Below, one piece after another: positions 16,475 through 25,952 of a stretch of DNA of 64,000 nt. The position numbers and the translations under genes are program-made. Numbering within the stretch: the stretch's first letter is position 1; each line of letters starts with the position of its first letter. The stretch is from NCBI GenBank assembly GCA_016873095.1, contig VGYC01000008.1:18987-82986 (forward strand). The letters run 5' to 3'. The notes below the pieces were generated by a model. That model was given only the letters and a program-made list of their open reading frames with translations. It made no database searches and was not told the DNA's origin. Origin of the DNA: Planctomycetota bacterium (GTDB lineage: Bacteria; Planctomycetota; Planctomycetia; Gemmatales; Gemmataceae).

Positions 16475-19400
16475 CACTTCACTCAACAACTACCTCACAG
16501 CCATCGGCAAGATCCCGACGCTGAAAGTCAGGTGGTTTGGCGACTTTCGCCGCCCGCTGCTGGATCTCGACGCGCTCTTCAAGGGGGACCAGGATAATCC
16601 CGTCTTTCGAGCGGGCCTGGCGTCCGCGTACATGACGGTGGCGCAGATTCATGCGGAATCAGGCGACCACGAGGATGCGCGCAACGCGACCGAGAAAGCC
16701 CGCAAGCTCCTGGAGTTGCTGGCCCAGGCCGATCCCGCCGACGTGGATATCCAGCGCGCACTGGCGGACGCGCACCATGCCTCGGGATTGAGACTTGGCA
16801 GGACTGCCGAAGCAAGTGAATTGCTGTCGAAGGCCTTGGCCTTCAGAGAAAAGCTGGCGGCCAAGGAACCGAAAAACCTCCATCACCAGAAGGACCTTGC
16901 CGAAACGCTGCTGGCCCTGGCCGATCTCGACTGGCATGCGGGCCGGCTGAAGGAGGGAGCGCAGGCACGCCGGCGCGGCCTCGACATGCTGAAAGTGGCG
17001 TTGGATGGCGAGCCCAAGAATGTTGCCCTGCAGAGCAAGTACGCCGTGGCTCTCCGGGCGACGGCCGAAGCCCATGCCCAGGCCGGCCTGTGGAAGGAAG
17101 TAGCCAGGGAGTTCCACGAATACCTGAATCTCGGACAGGGACCGCAGAATGAAGAGAGCTGGTCCGGCGCCTGGCGAAATGCGGCGTGTCTTGACGTCAT
17201 CACCGATGATGCGGCGGGCTACCGCGAGACGTGCGACAAGGTCTTGCGGCAGTTTGGCAAATCCAACCATCCGGTCGTGTGTTTACACGTGGCGGAAGTC
17301 TGCAGTATCGGTTCCAACGGCGGCGTGGAGGGCGCCAGGTTAGCCGAAATCGCGGTGAATGCGGCGGCCCACGGTAAAGGAGGTAACGCATTCTACCCGG
17401 CCCTGGCCTACTACCGCGCCGGCCAATTCGATCAGGCCGTTAGCCATGCTGCGGCAGGCGGCATCATGAACTTCCCCGTGCTCGCCATGGCGCATCACCG
17501 TCTGGGACGCGCCGCCGAAGCAAGAACGTATCTGCAACAGACCAGGGAACAATGGCGGCATTACAGTCCCCTTTCCCGGCAAGTAGACGGGCTGCAGGCG
17601 GTCCCGGTCTGGCCCGGATGGGCTGACTGGGTGGCTTTTCTGGTTCTGTACCGTGAAGCATCCCTGCTGATCACCGGCGCTCCACCTGTTGAAGAGGTTT
17701 ACGGCCAGGTGCACCGCGGCATCCTTTATTCCCGGCTCGGAGAGAAGGAAAAGTCTGAGGCTGAGTTTCGGGCAGCAGCGGCGGTCGAGCTCAAAGACAC
17801 ATCTGATCTGTTGACCCGCGCCCGGCTCTTCGTCGAGGTCGGCCAGCACAGCCGGGCCGAGGCCGACTTCGACCAGGCGGTGGCGATGAATCCCAAAGAT
17901 GCGCGGCCGCGGATCGCTCGTGCCCGCCACTTGGTGGAGCGCGGCCGCGACAAGGAAGCCGACGTCGACTACATGGCGGCTGCGACGCTGACGGACAACT
18001 TGAATCGCTTCATCGAGGCCGGCTGGTGGGTCGTCGGGCCTTATCCCGAACCCGTCGAAATGCACTGCACGCCCGAGAACGATCCACACCCATTCAAGCC
18101 GGTCGACGGAGTCGTCGATGGCGTTGGGTCAACGGCGTGGAAGCCCGTTGCGACCGGGAGCGTGGGCAACGTCAATTTGGGGCCGATCTCCAAGGTGGAC
18201 AACCGGTCCGCCTATGCCCTGACCTACGTTTACGCACCCAAGACAATGACTGTCAGCTTGCTGGTCGCCGCCGATGATTCCGGACGCCTTTGGCTGAACG
18301 GCCAGCTGGTCCATGAGGGTTTTGCTGGTGATCGTCGCGTGGAAGACCTCCCGCGCGTTCCGATCACGTTGCGCGCCGGCAAGAATACGCTCCTGGTGAA
18401 AGTCAGCAACAAGGCGGGTCCGCACAGCATGATGGTCCGGCTTGCCGACAACCCGCTCGACCTGGGCGACACCTTTGCAACATTGGGCCTGTGGAACGAG
18501 GCGGCCGCCCACGACTCTCGAGCATTTGCCAGGACCGCACCGCCTTCCATGCACCTGGAACGCATGTGGGCTCTTGTGCAGGTCCTCGCGGGTGACGAGA
18601 AGGGATATCGGGACAACTGCCGGCGCCTCGTCGACCGCTATGCCGACTCCAAGAATGCCGACGAACTATGGGCCGTCGCCTTCGCCTGCAGTCTCGATGG
18701 CAAATCACCGCTGGACGGCCCGCGCCTCGTTGAAGTGACCGAGAGGGCGCTTGGCAAGGATTGGTGGCACGCTGCCCACCGGGCCGTCGCCCATTATCGT
18801 GCGGGCCAGCTCGAACAGGCCAAGCAACGCCTTGACGAGTTGCCCAAAGACAAGGATCTCAAGTTCGCGTGGGGCATCCGAGCCATGGTCCACCACCGAG
18901 CGGGAGAGAAGAATGAAGCACGCCGCTGGCTGAGCAGGGCAAGCGACTGGTACACGAAGGCAACCCAAGAGGCCAAAGGCGCAAGAATCTCAGGGACGTT
19001 TGTTGGCGACCACTGGTGGGCACAGGCCTATTTCCAGGTTTTCTACGCCGAAGCGCGGCGGCTGATCGAAGGCCCAAAGGCCGGCGACCCTAACCGCGAG
19101 ATCCTCGAAGCTCGTGCCCGCGGCGTCCTCAAGGGTCTCAACAGCGATACGCGTGACTACGACCTGGCAGTGCTGCTCCAGCCCGAGGACGCGCGCCTGT
19201 GGCTGGCTCGCGCTCAACGCCTCATTGACCTCAATCGCGCCAGGGAAGCGGAACGGGATTTCATCAAGGCCGCCGAATGCCAACCCGAATACCAGGCGGC
19301 GACCGCGGCCAAGCTTGACAAGTCGTCTCTCCTTTCTGTTCGCGGTCAGTTCCTGGCGCGGATGGGTCAGCACGGCCTGGCTCAGGCCGACTTCGACACG

Positions 19401-21635
19401 GCGGTCGAGCTGAATCCCAAAGATGGCCGCTCCTTGATCCAACGCGCACGCTATCTCGTGGAAACTGGTCAACCAGAGAAAGCCGAGGCTGACTACCTCA
19501 AGGCCGCCGCACGGACGCCGGCTGAGCTCAACCATTTCCTTGAAGCCGGCTGGTGGGCGGCCGGGCCAGACCCCGAAGAACTCGCGCTTGCCTGTCCGCC
19601 GGAGCAAGGAAACCACATGGACTTGAGCCCGGCACGGCCGGCCGCCGAATATCGCGGCCCCGGTTCCATCCGCTGGCAGTCGCTGTCCCTGACCGCCACG
19701 ACTGCGCATCCATCCGTGACGCCGCGCTGGATCAATCTTGGTCCCGTTACCGGCGGCAATAATCGCTCCTCGTATGCCTTCACGCATGTCTATGCGGAGA
19801 GGGAAATGACGGCGACCTTGTATGTGTCGGCAGACGACAACCGGCGCATCTGGCTCAACGGGCAGCTTGTCGATGAGAACCCTGCTTGCTGGGGCGCCCC
19901 ACATGGGATACCGGTTGCTTTTCGGGCCGGTCGAAACACTCTCCTGGTCAAGGTGAGCAATGGTCCCGGGGGGACTGGTTTCTTGTTACGCATTGCCGAC
20001 AGCCCGCTGGACCGCGGTGAAACTTTTGCGAAACTGGGCCTGTGGAAGGAAGCGGCCGCCGAGTTTCGCAAGGCAGGTGAGCTGCCAGATGATTCGGTCA
20101 TCTGGTTCCACCACGCTTACGCCTTGCTCCGCAGCGGCGACCAGGTTGGATACCGCAAGATCTGTCAGCAGATGCTCGATGAATGGTCCGCCGGCAATGA
20201 GGCCCATCGCCTCAACTGGATTGCCCGCACGTGCGTGCTGGCTGACGGTGCCGTCGGAGACTTTTCCGGTCCGCTCAACGCTGCCCAGAAAGCATTTGAC
20301 ATGGACAGGCGACAATGGGGCGACCACTCGGGCATTCTGTGTGTGATCGGGGCGGCCCAATACCGAGCTGGCAAGTTTGATGACGCCATTCAATCCTGCA
20401 CCCGCGCGCTCGGAATCGCCAGGTTCAAGGTTGAGGTTCACAACTGGCTAGTTCTGGCGATGGCGCACCACCGTAAAGGCGAAACCGGCAAGGCGAAGGA
20501 GTGGTGGCAAAAGGCCGAGCAGTGGTTTGCCCAGCCGTCGGGATCGGCCGCGGTGGCGGAAGCGGTTCATGCGGCGACGGCATGGGCGGCGGCGGCTCGC
20601 AACCAGGTATGGGAAGAGTGGCTCATCGCTCAAAGTCTGCGCAACGAGGCGGCGGCGCTGGTTACCGGCGTCAAGGACGATGGTAAGGAGAAAGCCGAGC
20701 AAACGCGCATGCGCGATCGGCTCAAGAACTTCGGGGAGGCAACAAGGGACTTCGACCTTGCCCTGTTGCTGGAGCCAGACGAGCCGCGGTTGTTGCTGGC
20801 TCGCGGCCGGCGGCTCTTCGAGCTGAAGCGCACCAAGGAAGCGGAAGCCGATTTTGGCAGGGCGATCAAATCCGATGGCGATCCGCAGCAGTTCCGGCGA
20901 CGCGGTCGCGTTTACGCCGACCTGGGCTTGCTCGACAAGGCCGCCGCCGACTTTGACAACGCCCTTGAGCTCGGTGGCAGCGACGCCGGTTTTTTGCCCA
21001 CGCTGTTCCATTACGATCTGCTGCCACGCGGAGAAGATCTTCTCGCCCGAGTCATCAAGCTCCGCCCCGAGGACAAGGACCTTCTCACTCTCCTGCGGGT
21101 GCGCGATGCCACATTGCACGACGGGCCGGCGGGCGTTGTGGTCGATGACAACCTGCTCAAGAACGGCAGCTTCGAAGAGGGACCCGATCCGGGACGGGGC
21201 CATGTGACTCACAAGGAAGGCTCGGCGACTCTGCCGGGCTGGACTCTTTCGCGCGGCGACATCGACGTCAATGGATCGGTTTTTCGGCCCGCCCACGGCG
21301 CCCGCTGCCTGGACCTGGACGGAAACGTGCCCGGCGGCATCGCTCAGACAATTGCCACTGTCCCGGGCCGGCGCTATCGCCTGACATTCGACTTGGCCGG
21401 GAATGTTGGTGGCGGGCTCCGCCTCATGAAGCTGCGCGTAACGGCTGCCGGCCAGTCCGCCGACTTCGCGTTTGACAATTTCGGCAAGACGGCGCAGGAC
21501 CCCGGCTGGGTCGGCAAGACCTGGGAATTCACTGCCGAAAAGGACAGCACCACGCTGGAGTTCCAAAGCCTGAGTGCGACCGGCAACGCCGGCCCGCTGC
21601 TGGACAATATCGCCGTGGTGGCTGTGCGGAAGTAG
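16461..21635 (+). CDS. Giant TPR/sensor region, C-terminal part of the split kinase gene
   Basis: A 1724-residue frame that in reality begins upstream: from 16392 the same frame reads KNFRDAQEQRKLAEANADKH, continuing the kinase coiled coil. It holds many TPR units, for example HSRAEADFDQAVAMNPKDAR and HGLAQADFDTAVELNPKDGR. Two copies of a lectin-like sandwich domain are embedded (SLLVAADDSGRLWLNGQLVH at ~18255 and TLYVSADDNRRIWLNGQLVD at ~19815), each followed by AGKNTLLVKVSN-type strands; with their flanking TPRs they form an internal duplication of ~1.5 kb. The C-terminal ~160 residues are a DUF642/choice-of-anchor-C-like domain (NLLKNGSFEEG, GGIAQTIATVPGRRYRLTFD). The region would face outward from the cytoplasmic membrane and may sense carbohydrates. 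Confidence 0.85.
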   Translation: MRAYNTSLNNYLTAIGKIPTLKVRWFGDFRRPLLDLDALFKGDQDNPVFRAGLASAYMTVAQIHAESGDHEDARNATEKARKLLELLAQADPADVDIQRALADAHHASGLRLGRTAEASELLSKALAFREKLAAKEPKNLHHQKDLAETLLALADLDWHAGRLKEGAQARRRGLDMLKVALDGEPKNVALQSKYAVALRATAEAHAQAGLWKEVAREFHEYLNLGQGPQNEESWSGAWRNAACLDVITDDAAGYRETCDKVLRQFGKSNHPVVCLHVAEVCSIGSNGGVEGARLAEIAVNAAAHGKGGNAFYPALAYYRAGQFDQAVSHAAAGGIMNFPVLAMAHHRLGRAAEARTYLQQTREQWRHYSPLSRQVDGLQAVPVWPGWADWVAFLVLYREASLLITGAPPVEEVYGQVHRGILYSRLGEKEKSEAEFRAAAAVELKDTSDLLTRARLFVEVGQHSRAEADFDQAVAMNPKDARPRIARARHLVERGRDKEADVDYMAAATLTDNLNRFIEAGWWVVGPYPEPVEMHCTPENDPHPFKPVDGVVDGVGSTAWKPVATGSVGNVNLGPISKVDNRSAYALTYVYAPKTMTVSLLVAADDSGRLWLNGQLVHEGFAGDRRVEDLPRVPITLRAGKNTLLVKVSNKAGPHSMMVRLADNPLDLGDTFATLGLWNEAAAHDSRAFARTAPPSMHLERMWALVQVLAGDEKGYRDNCRRLVDRYADSKNADELWAVAFACSLDGKSPLDGPRLVEVTERALGKDWWHAAHRAVAHYRAGQLEQAKQRLDELPKDKDLKFAWGIRAMVHHRAGEKNEARRWLSRASDWYTKATQEAKGARISGTFVGDHWWAQAYFQVFYAEARRLIEGPKAGDPNREILEARARGVLKGLNSDTRDYDLAVLLQPEDARLWLARAQRLIDLNRAREAERDFIKAAECQPEYQAATAAKLDKSSLLSVRGQFLARMGQHGLAQADFDTAVELNPKDGRSLIQRARYLVETGQPEKAEADYLKAAARTPAELNHFLEAGWWAAGPDPEELALACPPEQGNHMDLSPARPAAEYRGPGSIRWQSLSLTATTAHPSVTPRWINLGPVTGGNNRSSYAFTHVYAEREMTATLYVSADDNRRIWLNGQLVDENPACWGAPHGIPVAFRAGRNTLLVKVSNGPGGTGFLLRIADSPLDRGETFAKLGLWKEAAAEFRKAGELPDDSVIWFHHAYALLRSGDQVGYRKICQQMLDEWSAGNEAHRLNWIARTCVLADGAVGDFSGPLNAAQKAFDMDRRQWGDHSGILCVIGAAQYRAGKFDDAIQSCTRALGIARFKVEVHNWLVLAMAHHRKGETGKAKEWWQKAEQWFAQPSGSAAVAEAVHAATAWAAAARNQVWEEWLIAQSLRNEAAALVTGVKDDGKEKAEQTRMRDRLKNFGEATRDFDLALLLEPDEPRLLLARGRRLFELKRTKEAEADFGRAIKSDGDPQQFRRRGRVYADLGLLDKAAADFDNALELGGSDAGFLPTLFHYDLLPRGEDLLARVIKLRPEDKDLLTLLRVRDATLHDGPAGVVVDDNLLKNGSFEEGPDPGRGHVTHKEGSATLPGWTLSRGDIDVNGSVFRPAHGARCLDLDGNVPGGIAQTIATVPGRRYRLTFDLAGNVGGGLRLMKLRVTAAGQSADFAFDNFGKTAQDPGWVGKTWEFTAEKDSTTLEFQSLSATGNAGPLLDNIAVVAVRK

Positions 21636-21654
21636 TTTTCCATTACATTTGGCC

Positions 21655-24600
21655 CTACTTGGAACTTGGCTTTTTCGTGGTCCCCAGTTGCCGTATCCAC
21701 TCGCGCATCATTGCCACCGCCGGCTCGTCCACCATCGACGTCGCCAGCGGCGGCATCGTCCCCTCCTTGCGATGGCTCATGCGCAGCAGCAGGATCGACC
21801 GCTCCGGATGGCCGGGGGCGACCAGGCGGGCGCCCGGAATCTTGTAGGTGTGGTGCACCGGCTTGACATCGATCAGCCGCATCTTGTCGAGCGGCGTGGT
21901 GAACTCGAGTTCCATCGCCGAGTTGCCGCCGCCCGCCTCGACATGGCATTGCGAGCAATTGCTGTGCAGATACGACCGGGCCCGCAGCGTCAAATCCGCC
22001 TTGGGATCGTAGGGATCGACGAGCTTGCGGTGCTTGTCCGGGTTGAAGCTGAGCAGAGGGGAGACTTCAGCGCCGCGCTGGTCGCGCGTTGCCGTCTGCT
22101 GCTCGATGAATGCATTGATCTCGCTTTCCGTCTTGCCCTTGGCTTTCAGATCCTCCTTCATCAGGTTGCGGTTGTCGTCGGCCCAGTTGACCTTGAGCAC
22201 GCCGAGGTGCTCGAGCACGCGAAGCTGGTTATCCTTGACGCCGCCGTAGTCGTGGTCGCGGTTCATCTGCACCTCGGTGAGGCCCAGCACATAATTCGCC
22301 GCCCGGCTATGGCAGACCATGCACTCCGACCGGCTCGGATAATGCCAGGTCTGCTTGCGCTTGCCCTCCGGATGCTCCTTCGAGGCGGGAACCTTGATCC
22401 AGTAGTCGCGGTCCATGCCCTTGCCTTCGACGAGCGTGCCTTCGGTCTCGTCGTCGTTCCAGGCGTAGGAGTAGCCGAACCATTCCCCCTTCTGGTTGGT
22501 GAGGAAACGCGTCTCTATCCAGCGCAGCGACTCCGGGTTGCCTTGCTCCAGCTCCAGGCCGAAGGACTTGACGATGACCGTGCCGTCCGGGAAGGTCCAG
22601 CCGCGATTGGTGGTGAAGTCGATCTTCGGATTGTCGCCCGGCAGCGCGATCCAGCGCTTCTTGACGGCGTTGTCGCCCCAGAGAGGCGCGTTGACCGAGT
22701 AGGGAATCAGCGCCGGCTCCATCTCGTGCTTCTTGACGCTGCGAAACAGCCCGCTGTCCGACAGCTTGCGCGGGAACTTCTTGTGCGAGCCGTCATCGAC
22801 ATTCGGCTCGAAGGTGTAGAAGCCGCCCTTGCCTTCGCCGCGATGGTCGCAGATGATCAGCTCGCCCTTCGAGTCGGCGGCGAAGTCGGTGAGCGCCAAC
22901 CGCGTGTCGGCCAGCCGTTTGTGCCAGATCGCCTTCTTGCCGTCGTGCCGGATGCCCCAGATCTGGCCCGTCGAGTAGTCGCCATAGATGTACGCGCCTT
23001 GTAGCTCCGGGAACTTCTTGCCGTAGTAGACCATGCCACCCGTCAGCGAGCGGAACTCCGAATGCGGGTGCTCGACCGTCGGCTTCACGAACGGCGTCGG
23101 TCCCGGCTTGCGCGTCGGATAGAACGGATGGCTGCCCTCCATCACGCTCCAGCCGTAGTTGGCGCCTTTTTCGATGAGGAAGGCCTGCTCCCACAAGTCC
23201 TGGCCGTTCTGCCCGACCCAGATGTGCCCGGTCTTCTTGTCGGTGGTCATTCGCCAGGGATTGCGAAAGCCGTAGGCCCAGGTCTCGGGCCGCGCGCCCT
23301 TGAGGCTCCAGAACGGATTGTCCTTGGGAATCGAGTAGGTCTTGCCGGGCTCGGGATGATCGACGTCGATGCGCAGCAGCTTGGACAGCAGCGTGGTCAT
23401 GTCCTGGCCGACGACGTTGGTGTCCGAATCGGAAGTGCCGTCGCCGGCCGTGACGTACATCATGCCATCATGCCCGAAGGTGATGGCGGCGCCGTCGTGC
23501 CCCGCCGACGCCCATTCGATGATGACCGTCTCCGATTTCGGATCGAGCTGGTACGGCGGCTTCGGATCGATGCGGTAGCGAATGACCTTCGTCTTCCGCT
23601 TCGCCTGGTCTGACGACGGGCCGTTCAAGCCGAGGTACAGGTAGCCGTTGTTCTTGAAATCGGGATGGAAGCAGAGGCTATAGGTGAGCGCGTCCTGATC
23701 GAGCAACTTCTCCGGCGTGCCGGGATCGGCGGCGTCCTTGATGCGCCAGATAGTTGTTGCGCCCCAGGAATGCCCCTGGGTGACGTAAACCAGCCGGTCG
23801 CTGCCCGGCTGATGCAGTACCGTGACCGCCATGTTCGGGCTGACCTTGGGAAGCACGCGTTTCACCCGATAGGGCAAGGGCGGCTCCGGCGAGCCGATGA
23901 TGCGCGACGTGGTGAGCGGCAAGCGCTTGTCGATGCCGTAGGGCTTGCGGGCGTCCCTGGCCGGCGGGCCGACGAAGCGCAGCGTGGCGTAATCCTCGAA
24001 GTGATGGAAATCGGGATAACGCAAGCTATTGAGCGGCGCGCAGGTGGATAGCTCCGGCCCCTCGAAATCGACGGAGTAGTCGTAACGGCACAGGGCGAAC
24101 TGCCACTTCTCGTCGGGATTGGGCCGGCCGCCGGTGCGGAAGAAGTCCTTCCAGGGGATGCGGCCCTCGACGGTCCAGCCCTTGTCGCGGTCGCGCCAGT
24201 TGTTGAGCGTGCCGTCGAGCTTGACCTTGGCCTCGATGTGGAATTTGCCGTCGGCCTTGTAGCGCTGGAAGCCGCCGCTGCCGCGCCGCGGGATGAACAT
24301 GTCCATGACCGTGCCGGCCGCGTTCACCTGGAACTCGTAATAGCCGGGCTTCGCGTCCGCCGGCTTGAAAAACAGCTCGAAGACATCGTTGTCCCACGTC
24401 TGGCCATCGTGGTCCTTGACATCCGCATAAAGGTCGGTGTCTTCCATCTCGGCGAGGAAGTAGAGATTCTCGCGGTCCCAGAGCAGCTTGGCCTTGGTCC
24501 TGGTCTTCGCCGGCCGCGGCTCCTTCAGCCAGGGCAGGTAAAAGTTGTCGATGACCTGGGCGTCTTTCCAGGCCGCGTCATCCGGCTTGCCGTCGATGAC

Positions 24601-24759
24601 GATGGGCGATGTCGCCCAGCGACATTCGAACATGGTCTTGGCGGCCGGCTTGGCGGGATCGCCGGCAGGACTCCGCAGCATGACGACGCTGGTCGCCAGG
24701 CCGATGGCGACGGCGATGAGAGTCCAGCGCTGCAAGGAACGAAATCGCGGCTGCGTCAT
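21655..24759 (-). CDS. CBM9-like / PQQ-dependent sugar dehydrogenase / diheme cytochrome c fusion protein
   Basis: A 1034-residue exported protein. Residues 1-25 form a signal anchor. Residues ~43-260 match a family-9 carbohydrate-binding module (WATSPIVIDGKPDDAAWKDA, DNDVFELFFKPADAKPGYYEFQ, WTVEGRIPWKDF). Residues ~300-670 are a glucose/sorbosone dehydrogenase beta-propeller (RLVYVTQG, SLCFHPDFKNNGYLYL, GHDGMMYVTAGDGT, LLRIDVDHPEPGKTYSIP, AYGFRNPWRM, EKGANYGWSVMEGSHPFYP). The last ~330 residues carry two heme c sites, CMVCH at 813-817 and CSQCH at 935-939. Together this suggests a sugar oxidase that passes electrons through its own hemes. It is monocistronic and convergent with the TPR gene. 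Confidence 0.88.
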   Translation of the reverse strand: MTQPRFRSLQRWTLIAVAIGLATSVVMLRSPAGDPAKPAAKTMFECRWATSPIVIDGKPDDAAWKDAQVIDNFYLPWLKEPRPAKTRTKAKLLWDRENLYFLAEMEDTDLYADVKDHDGQTWDNDVFELFFKPADAKPGYYEFQVNAAGTVMDMFIPRRGSGGFQRYKADGKFHIEAKVKLDGTLNNWRDRDKGWTVEGRIPWKDFFRTGGRPNPDEKWQFALCRYDYSVDFEGPELSTCAPLNSLRYPDFHHFEDYATLRFVGPPARDARKPYGIDKRLPLTTSRIIGSPEPPLPYRVKRVLPKVSPNMAVTVLHQPGSDRLVYVTQGHSWGATTIWRIKDAADPGTPEKLLDQDALTYSLCFHPDFKNNGYLYLGLNGPSSDQAKRKTKVIRYRIDPKPPYQLDPKSETVIIEWASAGHDGAAITFGHDGMMYVTAGDGTSDSDTNVVGQDMTTLLSKLLRIDVDHPEPGKTYSIPKDNPFWSLKGARPETWAYGFRNPWRMTTDKKTGHIWVGQNGQDLWEQAFLIEKGANYGWSVMEGSHPFYPTRKPGPTPFVKPTVEHPHSEFRSLTGGMVYYGKKFPELQGAYIYGDYSTGQIWGIRHDGKKAIWHKRLADTRLALTDFAADSKGELIICDHRGEGKGGFYTFEPNVDDGSHKKFPRKLSDSGLFRSVKKHEMEPALIPYSVNAPLWGDNAVKKRWIALPGDNPKIDFTTNRGWTFPDGTVIVKSFGLELEQGNPESLRWIETRFLTNQKGEWFGYSYAWNDDETEGTLVEGKGMDRDYWIKVPASKEHPEGKRKQTWHYPSRSECMVCHSRAANYVLGLTEVQMNRDHDYGGVKDNQLRVLEHLGVLKVNWADDNRNLMKEDLKAKGKTESEINAFIEQQTATRDQRGAEVSPLLSFNPDKHRKLVDPYDPKADLTLRARSYLHSNCSQCHVEAGGGNSAMELEFTTPLDKMRLIDVKPVHHTYKIPGARLVAPGHPERSILLLRMSHRKEGTMPPLATSMVDEPAVAMMREWIRQLGTTKKPSSK

Positions 24760-24913
24760 GATGTTTGTCTCGTGGCGTTGCGTGGGGAGCGCACCGGGTG
24801 GGGTGGAGGAAATTGTATCGCGCTTGGATTCATTGTCCCGACCACAGCAAGTCGGTTCTGTGAATTTGCTATACTGTTGATAGTTGAGGTCGTCTGTTCA
24901 ACCCGAGAAGCTG

Positions 24914-25336
24914 ATGGGCGGCACACCAGAAGAAACCGGAGTTCCACCTTGGCCAACCCGACGCCGCCTATGGTTGGAGGCATTTCAGCTCCCGACGGCG
25001 GCGGCATTCCTTCTGTTCTTCACGTATGCTCTCATTTTCCACCGAGATTCCGAGTGGTTTCCTATCGTTGGGCAGGCAATGATCGCGGTATATTTGATGG
25101 AAATCGTCCCGCGGATTCTTGCACTCGTCACACCGGTGACGTCGTGGAGTTGGACATTGCTCCTGATGGGCGTGCTATTGCTTGCCATATTCCGACTCAT
25201 CATGCCTAGCCCTAGCGCACAACCTTGGCAATTCGGGTGGATGGCAGTAGCTGGCGTCGCTCTCACCTGCTATGGAGCGTACAGCGCCCGGCGCGACTTG
25301 GGTTCGGGGGCGGCTTCAACTCGACCGGGGGCTTGA
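24914..25336 (+). CDS. Small multi-pass membrane protein, unknown function
   Basis: A 140-residue protein from the ATG at 24914 (an upstream in-frame start at 24884 is possible). Four hydrophobic segments are visible: LPTAAAFLLFFTYALIF, GQAMIAVYLMEIVPRILALV, WTLLLMGVLLLAIFRLIM and FGWMAVAGVALTCYGAY. No family recognised. It is divergent from the sugar dehydrogenase fusion. Codon usage is slightly less GC-rich than its neighbours. Confidence 0.6.
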   Translation: MGGTPEETGVPPWPTRRRLWLEAFQLPTAAAFLLFFTYALIFHRDSEWFPIVGQAMIAVYLMEIVPRILALVTPVTSWSWTLLLMGVLLLAIFRLIMPSPSAQPWQFGWMAVAGVALTCYGAYSARRDLGSGAASTRPGA

Positions 25337-25374
25337 GCATAGTCAGCGGGATGGCTCGCGGGCTTACAACCGCA

Positions 25375-25590
25375 TCACACATGAGAATTGGCCCCGTTGC
25401 TGAGCCCCAGCGATTCCAGGAACTGCTCGGGCGGGATGCCGCCTTGTTCCTGCATTTGCCTGTAGAGACGCTCCTGTTCCTCGTCTGAAGGCAAGTCGGC
25501 CAGGATGCTCGCCTTGAGGTCCGCCGGAAGACGAGAATCACCTATTGGAGGCTTAACGATTTTAGGGTTTTCGTCGCTCATGTTCGTCAT
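25375..25590 (-). CDS. Small acidic protein, unknown function
   Basis: A 71-residue protein (MTNMSDENPKIVKPPIGDSR at the N-terminus, later EEQERLYRQMQEQGGIPPEQ). The upstream extension of the frame to 25866 looks non-coding. No domain recognised; composition is polar with an alpha-helical middle. A decayed copy of the same sequence, with an internal deletion, lies at 30888-31012, which indicates that the locus was once duplicated together with part of the neighbouring LRR gene. Confidence 0.55.
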   Translation of the reverse strand: MTNMSDENPKIVKPPIGDSRLPADLKASILADLPSDEEQERLYRQMQEQGGIPPEQFLESLGLSNGANSHV

Positions 25591-25952
25591 TGTATCACCG
25601 CCGCCGATTGTACTCAATCGTGGGTATAACCAGTTCCGCGACAATATGTCTAGAACAACTTCCCCGTGCGCGACACCGCAAGCGGTTGATTCAACCTCGG
25701 CCTGTTCTTCACGCCTTCCATCGGCGAACAGCTTTGGATTGCTCGCCCGACGATACATCGAGTTTATGGCCGAACGTTTGGTGAAATGAAACCAGTGGAG
25801 ACATGAAAAAGGCGACCTTCGAGAAAGTTCAGGCCCGACTGAAGGCTTATTTGAAAAGCAGCGCAAAGCAACCGTTTCGCCTCCTGGTCGGGAATGCCCT
25901 CGGTCGGTAACTTCTCATCAAGCCATTTCGCAATCCGTCTGGAGATCCTGCC
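25591..25952. other. Intergenic region between divergent small protein and LRR genes
   Basis: About 360 bases. The minus-strand direction reads GTGATACAAT just before the small gene, a possible -10 element that is also retained in the decayed copy near 30980. I see nothing else of substance. Confidence 0.35.

Noticed and set aside
21574..23004. Long plus-strand ORF opposite the sugar dehydrogenase fusion
   Set aside because: It is an antisense shadow in GC-rich DNA; composition is R/L/V/D-rich with no domain, while the minus strand encodes a clear multidomain protein.
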